Below are positions 43,814 through 55,330 of a stretch of 64,000 nucleotides of DNA, piece after piece. This DNA comes from Closterium sp. NIES-65 (Eukaryota > Streptophyta > Zygnematophyceae > Desmidiales > Closteriaceae), in the NCBI GenBank assembly GCA_948144175.1, contig CANXME010000520.1, forward strand, positions 124,001 through 188,000, read 5' to 3'. The notes beneath the pieces are model-generated. The model saw only the letters and a program-made list of their open reading frames with translations, was not told the DNA's origin and made no database searches. Position numbers and translations under genes: made by a program. How positions within the stretch are numbered: the stretch's first letter is position 1; every line of letters begins with the position of its first letter.

Positions 43814-46620
43814 TCAAGAGGCGAGCAAGTGAGGGAAGACAGGCACAAGACCCAGCTGAGTGCTGAAGCGCTGATGATCACAAGGCAGAATTGCCTTGGT
43901 GAAAACATCAGCAGTGTTGGCCTCAGAGGCCACGTACCCAAGTCGCAGCTGACCACGCTGCTGCAGCTCACGAGCAAGAAAGTAGCGAGGAGCAATGTGC
44001 TTTGTTCTGTGCTCCAAGCGCTGCTCCCGACACAAGGCTAGCATGGCCTTGTTGTCTACGTACAGCACTGGAGGAGAACGAGGCGGCTCTCTGAGGTCAA
44101 CCAGCAGGTAGGTGAGCCAGCGAAGCTCCAGAGCAGCCATGGCCCCGGCGTAGATCTCAGCCTCACAACTGCAGCCGAGAACAGAAGACGAACGAGTAGC
44201 CCGCCACGAAACAGAGCCGGAACCAAGGCTGAAGGTGTAACCCTGTGACGACCGCTGCGTAGCCTGGTCGTCTGCCCAAGAAGCGTCCGCGTGCCCAGTG
44301 AGGACCACTGGAGTCCGCCCTCCAAGCACAAGCCCCATGCCCAACGTACTGCACAAGTAGCGCAACACCCTCTACGCTGCAGCCATGTGCTCTGGTCGGT
44401 GTCTCCCAGGAGCAACATAGCGTGCAAGAATGCTAAGAGGGTATGCAAGGTCAGGTCGTGTGCAGGTCATCAGGTACATGAGGCAGCCAACAAGCTCTAG
44501 GTACGGGCCACTCGACTCTATGGACTCATCCGAAGGCAGAGCTAAGAGCAAGTGGCGAGTAGACAGAGGAGTGGCCTGAGGCGAGGAGTACGTGAAGCCG
44601 AAGCGCTGAAGGACCTGCTGCACCATGTTTGACTGAGTCAGGGTAATGGTGCGGCGTGCTCTGTCTCGGGTGATCTGCAAGCCAAGGTAGCTGCGCAGCT
44701 CACCCAGGTCTGTGCACGTGTGTCTCTTCTTGAGCTGGAGACGAGCTGGGCGGATCCAGTCGATCAACACCTCAGCGACATCACCCTTGCTGCGCAAGGG
44801 GAAGGCTGTGGTGTAACGCGAGTAGTCGTCAACCACCAGCACGAAGTAGCGCTCGTGACCCTGTCCACGGACGCGGGCCGGGCCCCACACGTCCATGTGA
44901 AGCGTCTGCAGCGGGGCCTCTGTCAGGGGAAACTGAGAGGAGTGAGGGGCAGCCCGGAGCCGCCCCTCGACACAGGGGACACAGGAAGGACCAGGCCCTG
45001 GAGGAAGGGGAGGGGGGGACCGGGGGAGACTAGAGACAAGGACACGGGAAGCCATGCCTCGGAGACGAGGCAGGGAGGGGTGACCAAGACGGTGGTGCCA
45101 CAGGAGAGTCTCGTGAGACAGGAGGCGACACGAGCAGGGGGCAGACTCAGGACCAGACCTGGACGCTGCAGCAAACACCTGACCTAACGCAGCAACCTGG
45201 CCAGACACAGGGACAAGAGGGGACCCAGTGGTCAGGGTGTAGAGGCTCGACCCCGGCCGACGCGAAAACGTGGCCAGGTGCCGGCCCGTGCGTGCGTCCG
45301 AGCAGTGGGTCACCCGCTGACTTGTAGGAGTGAACTGGTGAACCCCCGCATCCTGCAGGTCAGCACCACTCACCAAGTTCGTCGAGAACGAGGGGAGGTA
45401 AAGACCAGACAAGGTGCCAGAGGGGGCAGCCGGACACGGGAGAACAGTGGAGAAGTGAGAGAGGACAGGACCCCCAGAGGGGTCTGCCAGGGAGACTGCA
45501 ACCGGCCGACCAAGCGGCGTGAGTGAGGTGCGGTCTCGAAAGAAGGAGCGAGAAGCCCCCGAGTCAAGTGTGAAGGTGAGGGAGGCCGAAGCCGACGCGG
45601 TACCTGAGAGCGCAGCCTCACCAGTACGTGAGGGCGCAGACACACTGGCACCTAGAGCAGCAGCCTCACTAGCACCTAGCGCAGCAGAACTAATGTCTGG
45701 GTCGGGCGGGAAACACCGGTAACAGTCACCCTCATAACTAATAATCACAACATCCATGGCAGCAAGGATAGCATCAAAGTCAAGATCATAAATAGCAACA
45801 TCTGCCCTAGACAGCTCTCCCCAGCGGGGAATCTCACTAGCCTCCGGGAACTGCTGACGCCAAGCGTCCGTCAGGCGGCCAAAGCAGCCCTGGTTGGGGT
45901 GGGCACCCCCACACTGCTCACCATTGCGGTCGCCGGAGCGAAGGACGTAGGTGCACGGACCAAAACCCCCACCACGCTGACGTTGCGTGTACCACTCACG
46001 GAGCTGCTGAGGAGGGGGGATGTCCCGAGAACGCTGCTGCTGCTGCTGCTGGCGCTGACCACCACCGGAGCCGCTCCGCTGCGAAGCACCACCCTGACCA
46101 GCTCCACCTCCTCCACCACCGCCGCCTCCACCTCCGCCACCTCCGCTGCCTCCGCTCCCACCTCTACCGCCTCCGCCGCCCCCGCCTGCGCTGCTGCCAC
46201 CGCCACCTCCACCCTCGCCGCCACTCTCACCGCCACCCCCACTTCCTCCGCCGCCTCCACCGCCACCTCCACCACCCCCGCTAGCTCCACCCGCGCCCTT
46301 GCCCCCCTTGCCCTTGCCAGAGCGACGTCTCCCGCTAGGGGCAGACGCCGCACCGACCGACTCAAGACCAACGAGGTTGGCCGCAGCAGCAGAGGCGACA
46401 GAGGGCAAGAGGGAGGAAGGGGAACACCCCTCAAAGATGGGGGTGCGAGGGTCACCACAAGAGGCTCCTAAAGCGACTATGCTCTTCTCCGCTGCTAGGA
46501 GGGCCTTCTCGAGGAGGTCAACAGTGAGAGTGGTGGGACACACTGAGAGGAAGTGGTCCTTGACTACGCGAAGGGAGTCAGGGAGCCGGGTGACTATATA
46601 ATAGAGAGTGATGTACATGG
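43814..46620 (-). pseudogene. Copia E pol with integrase fused in frame to the RT end
   Basis: Polyglycine tract, Cys-His motif, protease (DSG), the GAG-pre-integrase region and the integrase start with its first Asp (HMDVWGP). At about 44730 the sequence jumps in frame from ARLQL of integrase to KKRHTCTDLGE near the end of reverse transcriptase, so the second Asp, the Glu and YVDD are missing. The frame then stays open to TAG 44372-44374 (a Lys codon in other copies) and continues as RNase H to 43814. Confidence 0.9.
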
Positions 46621-47090
46621 GGGGGGGAGTTCTTGGCGCAGAACTCAGCAGGAAGCGCGGCGCGGTAGCGAGTGTCACTAGTGCGGAGGTGCGTAATGAG
46701 GTGAGCGACTGTGGGAAAGGTAGCAAGGTCAGGGAAGAGGTACGGTAGCATGAGGCGGCTCAGTGCAGCAGTGGCAGGGTAAGAGTAGCGTGCAACTACA
46801 GCATCGTACAAGGTCTGAGCACTCTTGTACTGACTAAAGTGCGCGCGCTCAGTGGTAGGCAGGTGGCGACGCATATCAAGACGTGCAGCAGCATCGCGTG
46901 TGGCCCACTGGGAGCGAACCGTAGGGTCAGCATCAGCAGCAGGGGCAGGAGAGGCGCCAGAGGTGAGGTCAAAGAGGGAGAGACCGTCTGCCCTATCGCA
47001 CTGTAGGAAGAGCTGCAGGTCATCTACCCAAACCTCAAAGTCAATGGCTCGACCCTCAGCGTCAAAAGCGAGAACACTAGGGGTAGCCAT
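46578..47090 (-). pseudogene. Copia E Gag, frameshifted in a C-run
   Basis: Starts at Met-Ala-Thr-Pro (47090). After AKN the frame shifts in a run of G on the plus strand (46619-46627) that is longer than in other copies, so translation ends at 46578. The downstream Gag sequence is intact in the pol frame. A simple homopolymer change. Confidence 0.88.
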
Positions 47091-47239
47091 GACAGCAGTA
47101 GACTAGCAAGACCAACTGTAGGACAGGGGCAGTGCAGTATCAGAAGCGCTGCTCTCACCGGACAGGGTGGGTCGGGCAGCTCAGCAGTGCAGGAACACGG
47201 CAACCCGGCTGCTTGGACGGCGCAGCAGCGACTGCGGCT

Positions 47240-48080
47240 CCGCGGCACCAGCGGCTCGGGCAGCTCGGGCGGCTCGAGCGGCTCGGGCGGCTCGGGCGGC
47301 TCGGGCTGGTCGGGCGGCTCGGGCGGCTTGAACTGGTCGGGCGGCTCGGGCGGCTCAGGAGAGTCGGGCGGCTCGGGCGGCTCGGACAGCTCGGGCAGGT
47401 CGGGCGGCTCGGGCGACTCGGGTGGCGCGGGCAGTGTAGGGCGGCAGGGCTGCTTGTGAAAGGGGTGGCAGGGCCGCTGAGGAGGGCGGCGGGGTCGCTG
47501 AGTAGGGCGGCGGAACCGCTGAGAAGGGCGGTGGGGCCGCAGTAGAAGGGCGGCGGGGCCGCTGAGTAGGGCGGCGGGGCCACCGGAGGAGGGTGGCGGG
47601 GCCGCTGATTAGGGCTGCGGGGCCGCTGAGTAGGGCGGCGGGGCCGCAGGAGTAGGGCGGCGGGGCCGCTGATTAGGGCGGCGGGGCCGCAGGAGAAGAG
47701 CGGCGGGGCCACTGATTAGGGCGGCGGGGCCGCTGCAGAAGGGCGGCGGGGCCGCGGAGTAGGGCGGCGGGGCCGCTGAGTAGAAGGGCGTTGGGGCCGC
47801 TGAGTAGGGCGGCGGGGCCGCTGAGTAGGGCGGCGGGGCCGCTGAGTAGGGCGGCGGGGCCGAAGTGTGGGGCGACGGGGCCGCCGAGAAGGGCGGGGCT
47901 GCAGCAACGGGCGGCGGGGCCGCGAAGACGGGCGGCGGGGCCGCAGTGCGGGGCAACGGGGCCGCTGAGACGAGCGGCGGGACCGCACGAAAGGGCGGCA
48001 GGGCCGAAGCGACGGGCGGCGGGGCCGCTAGGGGAAGGGGCCGCTAGGGCGATAGGGCCACTAGGGCGTAGGGGCCGCTA
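47240..48080 (-). repeat. GC-rich repeat leader of E
   Basis: GGCGGCTCGGGCGGCTCGG-type repeats (47250-47430), then many units of about 20 bp with GGGCGGCGGGGCCGCTGAGTA (47460-48040). Same layout as A, B and F, with its own unit. Confidence 0.8.
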
Positions 48081-48161
48081 GGGCGGCTCGATGAGGTGAG
48101 AGCCTGAAGCGCGACTCGGGCGGAGCGCGCTTCGGGCAGGAAAAAAATGAGTCGATGTGGT

Positions 48162-48190
48162 GGGCCCTAGGCACAGTTCCCACGATACTA
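48162..48190 (-). promoter_or_regulatory. Damaged primer-binding region of E
   Basis: Minus strand TAGTATCGTGGGAAC followed by the GGGCCC box (48162-48167). Compared with A, the second half of the primer site and one arm of the hairpin are missing, as if a short deletion joined TAGTATC to the other arm. Confidence 0.65.
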
Positions 48191-48312
48191 TGAGGAGAAT
48201 AGAACAAGAATGAAATGACTATAGAATGGAAGTGATACAAATATGCAACCCTAGAAATGTGTACCCCATATAGGCTACCCCACTATAGCCTACACAACAT
48301 TATAATTTGACA
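48191..48312 (-). repeat. 5' LTR of copia E
   Basis: 122 bp, three substitutions from the 3' LTR. Confidence 0.93.
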
Positions 48313-48317
48313 TGGCC

Positions 48318-50224
48318 TTCACCGCCAGGCCCTTCTAGCTCACCAACGCCTCCTTCAATGTCATCGTCGAGACATCCCAATGGTGCTCGGGGTCGAGCTC
48401 TGGAAACTCCTCATCGTCCTTGGCGTTGTCGTACGTCAGGTCATCGTCGTCTATGTTATACACCGTGGTGAAGGCAGCGGGGACAAAGAAGTCAGGTGGC
48501 CTCCGAATTCGGCCTGCCGTCCGAGGTCCATGCGGAACCTTCAACTCGTCGCTTTCGGTGGGCTCCTCGGCGTCCCCTCCTTCTTCATCGTCTTAGCTGC
48601 CCTCGTTGTCCTGCTTCACTGCTGTCGGCTCGCTGCCGACTTCTCCCCTGTGGTCGGCTCCTTAGAAGTCGGCTCCCCTACCGGCTGCCAAGTCGCCGAC
48701 TGCTCCTTGGTTGGCTTCAGTGCTGCTTGCTCCCCTGTCGGCTGCTGTATTGCCGCTGTCCCTTTTGCCGACTTCACCAAAGTCGGCTGCACCTCCTCAG
48801 CCCGCTCCTCCCCTATTGATGTCGACTTCACTCCCATGCCAATTGGCTGGACGTCACGTCGGCCACCGGCGATGCCCTTGGCCAGCGCCATAGGCGACGC
48901 CCCACTTCTCTCCTCATCGCCAGAGGCCGACATCGAAGGCAACCCACGCAGGACGGCCTCAAAGGGAGGGGCAGGAGGGACAGGGGAGGGGGAGGGAGGG
49001 GGGACGTCCTTGACATCCTACGCAGCAGGCTCACCGACCTCTGCGAGCAAAGGAAGTGTCGCCGTCGAGGTGTTTCTCGGCGGGTTGGTCGGCGTCCGTC
49101 CCGAGGCCGGCCCGTGCTCCAACTTCCACACCTCCAGCAACATATCCTCGTGGAACACCATGTCCGACATGATGATCACCCTGTTGTTGGCAATGTCGAG
49201 GAGCTCCCAGCCTTTGCTGTCCTCCGAAACGCTGAGGTGAAGGCCCTACCTGGCCTTCGGCTTCAGCTCCTCACCTCGCTGCTGCTCAGGGACGAGGAAC
49301 TGCGCCATGCAGCCCCATACTCGTGCCAGCGACAAGTCGGGCTTCTTCCCGGTGAGCAGCTGGTATGGCGTCGACCCCGGCGGCAGAGTCCACCTCTCCA
49401 GGCAGTTGCGGACTTAGACGGTCTGCCGCTGAGCGAGATGCCACCAGTGGTGTTGCTTGTCCATGTGCAGCAGCATCATCCGCACTGACTCCACCACCGT
49501 GCTCATCTCCCACTCCGCCATGCCATTCTGCTGCGGGGTGTACGGGCAGGTCAGGTCGTGGTCAATCCCCGTCATGTTCACGAAGTGGGTGAACTGCATC
49601 CTGAGGAACTCCCCACCCCGGTCAGAGCGCATCATCTGTCGCTTAGCCACCGCCAGCCACTGCACGAACTCCTGCAGCGCATCCGACTTCTTGGCAACCA
49701 GCCTCACCCACACGTAGCGGGTCTTGCGGTCCTTCAGCGGCAAGAAGTACAGGCTGCCATCCTAGGTAGCCACTCACAAAGGTCCACACAGGTCGATGTG
49801 CACGACAACCAGCACGTCCTCGGCGTCGAACCCTGGTCAGGGAAGGTGTGCCGCGCCAGCTTCCCGCCGACACACGAGACACACGGCAAGTTGGCGCCTG
49901 ACACCGACACCTCGTGCTTTGCCGAGCTCCATTGGGGGCCATGCCATTATGTGCAAGCCTCGCATGCAGCCTGTCTGGCGTCGACTTTGTTGCCGAGACG
50001 ATCGCCCGCAGGGCCACAACCTCCGTCGTGGGCAACGTCGACCTCGTCAAGCAAGGATACAGGTCGGTGCAGAGGACTCGTCCGGTGTAGGACGCCCGAG
50101 CGAGGACGTCTCCCGCCGCTGAGACGAGCAGCATCCCGTCGCCATCCTCCTGCAGCTTCGCGCCGTTCTCCTTCAGCTGGCCGACCGTAAGCAGGTTCGC
50201 CCTCACTCCTGGCACGTAGAGCAC
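48318..50224 (-). pseudogene. Copia M integrase and linker
   Basis: Minus strand. The GAG-pre-integrase region (LYVPGVRANLLTVGQL, 50120-50224) leads to an integrase core with D in RSDRGGEF and an altered third site, GMAEWEMST (49414-49743), then a linker with Lys-Ser-Ala-rich repeats and the segment before reverse transcriptase (48335-48544). Several frames are needed, so it is broken. It continues across E into 43479. Confidence 0.78.
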
Positions 50225-50720
50225 GTCGAGGATAAGTACCTACTTCACGGCCTTCACTTGCAGGGCGACAGTGCCACGGCCCTAAACGTCCTGCAGCGCC
50301 TCATTGAAGCCGCGCACATGCTTGACGTTACCGCTCAGCTTCAGGTCGACGAAGACCTCCTTCGTCCCCATCAAGTGGTGGGAGCAGCCGCTGTCAAGCA
50401 GGACCACTGACGGGTTTACCTGCATAGCTACCGCCATCGCGTGGAAGTCCTCGCCAGCCTCCGGCGCCAGCGAGACGGGCGGCTCCACGACGCCGACCAA
50501 CGAGCATGACGCCGCCTTGTCGTCTCGACCCTTGCCGCCAGCAGAGGAGTCGGCTTCCTTCGCCGAGGTTGACGTGGTCGACTGTGTCTCCTTGCGTGAC
50601 TTGTTTCCTCCTCAACGTGGACAACGGCTACTAGACCTTTGCGGCCTCCCTTGGCGTTGTCGTCGTCGGAGCCACTGCAATCGGGGCACTTGAAGGAGAG
50701 GCGGTCATGGTCCTCGCACA
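50225..50720 (-). pseudogene. Copia M protease and zinc motif
   Basis: The protease core VVLLDSGCSHHLMG lies in the frame 50282-50500, ended by a TAA after QDV. Upstream, at about 50665-50720, the minus strand encodes CSLCEDHDRLSFKC, a zinc-knuckle-like Cys/His cluster. Frame breaks lie between these parts and Gag. Confidence 0.72.
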
Positions 50721-50949
50721 GCGAGCACTCCTAACGTCAATTTCCTCCACCACAACTGTTATTCTTGGCCGACTTCTTCTTGTCGGCATCCTTGGCCGGC
50801 TTCCAGCCTCTGCTACCACCGCCGCCAGACTATCCGCGCTGCCCCGATCGACCACCTTGCTTCGCCGGGGCAATGTAGTTGGCCTGCGCTAGGAGCTCCT
50901 GGGACCGCTCAGCCTCCTGCATCGCCTCGTCCTGCAAGATGTACGAGGT

Positions 50950-51938
50950 CTATGTGTCTTCGTTGAGCATCGCACGCGTGCTCGGCGCCATTGACAGCCG
51001 CTTCAGTAGGTTGTAGCTGCTCGGTAGTCCATGCATGACGTGCGTGACGTACGACGGCGTCGAGTACTGCGCGCCGGCCATCCTTATGGTGGCGAGAAAC
51101 CGCCGGGCTCGGTTGCAGTAGTCGATCGCAATCTCCTGGTCGCCCATACGCAGGTGCGTCAGGTGCCCCTCAAGCTGTCTGATGAACAAGTCGTCGGTGA
51201 CCTGGTACGTCAACTGGACGAAGTGCCACGCCCAGTGGCTGGCGTTGAGGTACTCCCTGCACGACTTCAAGGCGATTTGCACGCCCAATGAGAAGCACCG
51301 CGAGATGACCGGAAAGGTCAGCACCTGCACGACGCGAAACTCCGCTCGCAAGTCGGGGTGGTGCTCGTCCGGCGTCGCCACGATTCCACGGGCGAAGCCG
51401 GTCAGCCCGGCCGTCTCCAGCTGGGGCTCGATGGCTTCCTTCCAGGTGAGAATGTCGGGTCGACCAACCAACAGGGGGTGACCAAGATCCTGTCTGGCGT
51501 AAACTTGAATTAGCCGTAGCTCAGTGCAATCCCGCCCACTGTCACGTGGGTCGCCGACATCGGCAACAATCCTATTTGTCGACCTAAGACATCGCTTTGC
51601 AAGGACCCTGCAGCCGCCGACGACTGCATCCTTCGCGCCTGAACGCCGCCGACTTCACCGGCATGTATCACACCTTGCTGCCTCGGTGTGCCTCCCGCAC
51701 TGCTGCCGACTTGGCCACCACCGGCGTTGACGCCCACGTCGACGCCACCTTTAGTGTTCACTAGTCGATGAGAGATAGGTTGAGAAGGGTGCTCCGTCGC
51801 CCACATGGCACGGATGCCAGCCTCGACGACCGCCCAGGGCAGGTCGCCATTCTCGTTCGCCTCGTGACGTCTCCTCGTGTTCTCCAGCTATGCCTCTAGG
51901 GTGTCCACCACCCCCGTGTTAAGTACTGCGCCTACCAT
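50950..51938 (-). pseudogene. Copia M Gag
   Basis: A likely start at ATG 51938, with TAG at 51888-51890 and a frame change near 51500. The main domain is open at 50950-51471, with DILTWKEAIEPQL, the HFVQLTYQV region and a long helical C-terminal part (HVMHGLPSSYNLLKRL), typical of UBN2-type copia Gag. No 5' LTR could be recognised to its right. Confidence 0.72.
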
Positions 51939-53299
51939 AGTGACTACCGCTCAGCTGCCGGCCTACGAACACAAATTATGTTTCTGACAACTACGTCGAC
52001 CTGACTGAAAGGTGAGTCATGTGTCGTCCATGCTCACCGCACCATAAGAAGATAACTCTATCAACGGGTGCTAGACTACGGGCTAGGCACGGGGTAGGAG
52101 AGATCTTGGCGTTCGTTCATTCCTTGGTCTTTTCCTTGTGCGCACACTACTTGCTAGTTCACGGGAAGAGTTAGCAAGAGTTCCACTAGAAAAGGTTCAA
52201 AACAATAGTACAATCAAGTTGGCAAGACAAGACTACATCAGATCTAGCACGTAAGCAGGTCGACTGCCTGCAGCTGCGCAGACGCACACCCCGCTCTAAC
52301 TACAACTGGACAACAAACCCCTGTCGCGCGCAGGATTCCAACTTTATCAACTGCAGCTGGGGTGCCTGCTGTTCGCCTCTATGACCTACCGACCCGACCC
52401 GAAAATTGTGGGAACATATTTGAGATGAGTTCCCGCACCGCACTGTTTAAATTCGCTGTAATCAGTGAATGTACCCCTTAGATTACATGGCTAGCTATGA
52501 CGTTTATTTCTCCCTTTGTATTGTTATAGAAACACGATATATGCATGCTTTTGTTACCTCAGTCATCTATATTCCCCTCTAATCTGGGTTCAAACACTTC
52601 CGCTGCAACAAATCACCTGCAATCAACCCTGAGCCGATCCCTCGCCAAGTCCTATTCATGATCATAACACTTGCAAAATTTATAAGGAACATTTCGTTAT
52701 TGTAATACACCCGACGTGGTGCAAATTTGGGCTCGTGTCATGAGTCAATTTATTTGATGTAATTGATCTGCAGTTGCCAAGTCACTTCTATTGCAGTTCA
52801 AGCATTGTTTTAACTGCTAGAAAGTACATGTAAGTGAGACTATAATTCATATAACATTACTTCTCATACAACATAACTTCATGTTTCAAACGAATCAACC
52901 TCCTGGAAGGGTCACACTTTTTCAATCAAATAAGGCCGTGTCACCTCGGGTGGTAACCAGCTGTTTGATTTCCAAAATTCTGGGGGTTGGCTTTGGTATA
53001 GTACGGTTTAGAAAGCAATTAGTTTGGTTTAGTACGGTGCTTGTCCAAACAAGCCCTTCTGAGCGTCCGAGGTGACATGCCCTAATTTTTAGGGGGTAAA
53101 CCCAACTTCAAACTAGGCTGGTTTGAAGCGGTTAAGTACGATAAACACGACCAAGAGAAGAACATGAAATCAACCGCCTCGAATCGTTACGCACCAGAAT
53201 GAATACCTAGACATTATTTCAGTGAAAGACCTTGACCAACCAATAAACCACCAAACCTTCCATTCCATCGCATTGCGCATTTCAAATGGCCTTGGCAGA
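51939..53299. other. Non-coding AT-richer region
   Basis: No gene seen. The M leader and 5' LTR would be expected at its left, but no TG..CA repeat partner is present. An imperfect inverted repeat (52934-52950 with 53066-53081, GTGTCACCTCGG core) encloses about 115 bp and may be a small hairpin element. Confidence 0.4.
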
Positions 53300-54176
53300 G
53301 GTGCCCACCAGGAGGCTCCAAGGGGGCACCTAGCTAGATCTCGAGGCGGGCGGAAAAGAGCAAGAGCTCACGAGGAGGAGAGTGGTGGAGGTGGCAGCGA
53401 GCAACCAAGAAGAGGGCGGAAATCGCCACAGGGGCCACCCCGCATTCATAGAAGAAGTGGAAAATAGTATCCGTGGGAGCAGTAGGGCAGAGTAAGAATG
53501 TCCCTCGGTCCGCAGCAAAAGCTAAACAAGATCCCGAGCGGAGAGCACGAGTGTAGAACCGGTACAGGACGTCGCATTGTAGGCTGGATTGCTCTCGTAG
53601 AAAATCGTGAGAGTAGTTCGGGATAAGAGGAGGGGAGAGGGGAGGGCGCGGATCCAGCGAACGTCGTAGTCAAATGGAAGCTGGGTGTAGAGGCGACGAC
53701 GAAGGTCAGCTACACTCGGGCACCCGTCCTGTAAGATGTCGAGCCGAGCGCCGAGACCTGCACCTGTATAGTATGGACCTGCTAGCCAAACCCCGACGAC
53801 GTAGACCGCAGAGAGGTCACCTATGTGGATGGTGCCAGCTCCAATCGATGACGGACAATGAGCCAATTGGGGAGAACACGATGGAGGGTGGCAGAGAGTG
53901 AAAATGTGGGGGAAAGGGAGGTAACCTAGAGAGCAAGTTTAGGGGATGAGTCAGAATCTAGTGTGGGGCTGTACCACTCCCCAGGGGCTACAACACGGGG
54001 AGAGGTGGAGCAAAGAGCCGCCCACCAGGTCTTAGGGATGGCACGGATAAGGTCCCGCCAGACTCTCTATCAGGAGGGGGCATTGGCAAGGGAGCATGAG
54101 GAAGTGAAATCCTTGAACAAGACCAGCCCAAGTGAGTAAAATTTGATTCATACCAAATTGCTGACACGAACTTGCA

Positions 54177-54552
54177 AAGATAGGGGGAAACGTTCACGCC
54201 GAAGAATTCCAAAAGGCTTACCATTTGTTTTAAGAATGAATCAGTTAAAAGCGGTGGGTTCGGCTGATATGCACATGGGGTCAAGGCGAGGAGGGGAAAT
54301 ATCTGGAGAAGTCTCGATCAGTGCTTGAAGATCAGCGAGTGATCGGCTTGGAGTGTCCTCTGGAAGGTAGGGGGAAGCGTTCACGCCGAAGAATTCCAAA
54401 AGGCTTACCATTTATTTTAAGAATGAATCGGTTAAAAGCGGTGGGTTCGGCCATTATGCACATGGGGTCAAGGCGAGGAGGAAAAATACCTAGAGAAGTC
54501 TCGATCAGTGCTTGAAGTTCAGCGAGTGAATGTCTTGGAGTGTCCTTTGGAA
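54177..54552. repeat. Tandem duplication of about 188 bp
   Basis: The segment starting TAGGGGGAAACGTTCACGCC (about 54180) recurs from about 54367 with roughly 10-15 substitutions, up to TGTCCTTTGGAAG near 54552. It lies within the LINE remnant. Confidence 0.85.
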
Positions 54553-54609
54553 GAATACCCGATTGGAGGATGGCAGGGTGTGCTAGAAAACAATGGGTGC
54601 CAAAGGGGA

Positions 54610-54785
54610 GGCAGACGGCGACTCTCGCCACCTCCTCTGACGGTGAAGCACCAAAACGGCACAACACACGCTGGGTGGCAAGGGCGCGGATTTGAGTGGC
54701 AGACGGCGACCGCCACCTTCTCTGACGGTGAAGCACCAAAACGGCGCAACGCACGCTAGGTGGGAAGGGCGCGGATTTGAGTGGG
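54610..54785. repeat. Tandem duplication of about 85 bp
   Basis: Two copies from GGCAGACGGCGAC to GCGCGGATTTGAGTGG (about 54610-54702 and 54702-54783), the first slightly longer. Inside the LINE remnant, next to the 188-bp duplication. Confidence 0.8.
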
Positions 54786-55330
54786 GGGGGCAACTGCCCT
54801 AAGACCACTGTGACGAACGGAGTTATAAAGGAGGCGGTTGGGGATGAGGTGGACCTCAAGGCCATGTTCCTTGAATCGAGAAGAGGAGAGGAAGTTCCCG
54901 GCCGTGACGTTGAGCCGCTTTGTGATGTCGGGGGAGGGGGGTTGGAAGCGGCCAGGGAAGGAGAGGATGGAATTAAGGAACACCGATGCAAGCGTCTTGC
55001 GGCAGGCGGCAGTAGCGCGTAGGGCTGCAAGGAATCTTGCGGTACGTTGGATGCGCGAAAGGGTCATGGATCAGATGGTAGCACACGGTTGTGCTCGTTC
55101 GACGTAGATACCAAGAATACGCTATGCTTCTTGGGGTGTGCGAATGGGAATGGGGCCAACAAGGAGGATCAGTGCCGGGTCAATGAAGAAGGGAATGACT
55201 GAGCATTTATTCCAGTTGGGATGCTCGCCAGAGACGGTGGCAAAAACCCTAAGGTGTTTAAGTGTGGTTCCGAGCTCCTTGGCGGATTAGAGAAAAGTAG
55301 TAACATCTGTTGTTCAGGATCCGTCACTTT

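Larger units (their letters stand above)
43485..48312 (-). mobile_element. Copia element E, internally deleted, inserted in M
   Basis: A minus-strand copia of 4828 bp with 122-bp LTRs (43485-43606, 48191-48312; three differences) and a perfect TGGCC duplication (43480-43484, 48313-48317). Removing E restores continuous M coding sequence. A large deletion removed most of the integrase core, the linker and most of reverse transcriptase. Confidence 0.94.
53300..55330 (-). pseudogene. LINE (non-LTR) reverse-transcriptase remnant
   Basis: On the minus strand the region 54760-55320 translates, with some stops, into the segment after the reverse-transcriptase active site of a LINE: TTDVTTFL (equivalent to the F/YADD motif, now decayed), ELGTTLKHLRVFATVSG, NKCSVIPF and YRILGIYVE. 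Downstream pieces at 53280-53870 look like the C-terminal Cys/His region (FFYEC). There is no LTR. The 5' part and poly-A end were not identified, and the clade is not assigned. Confidence 0.65.

Noticed and set aside
48380..49240. 286-residue plus-strand open frame within M
   Set aside because: It is antisense to the integrase-RT linker of M, whose minus-strand reading has recognisable copia features.
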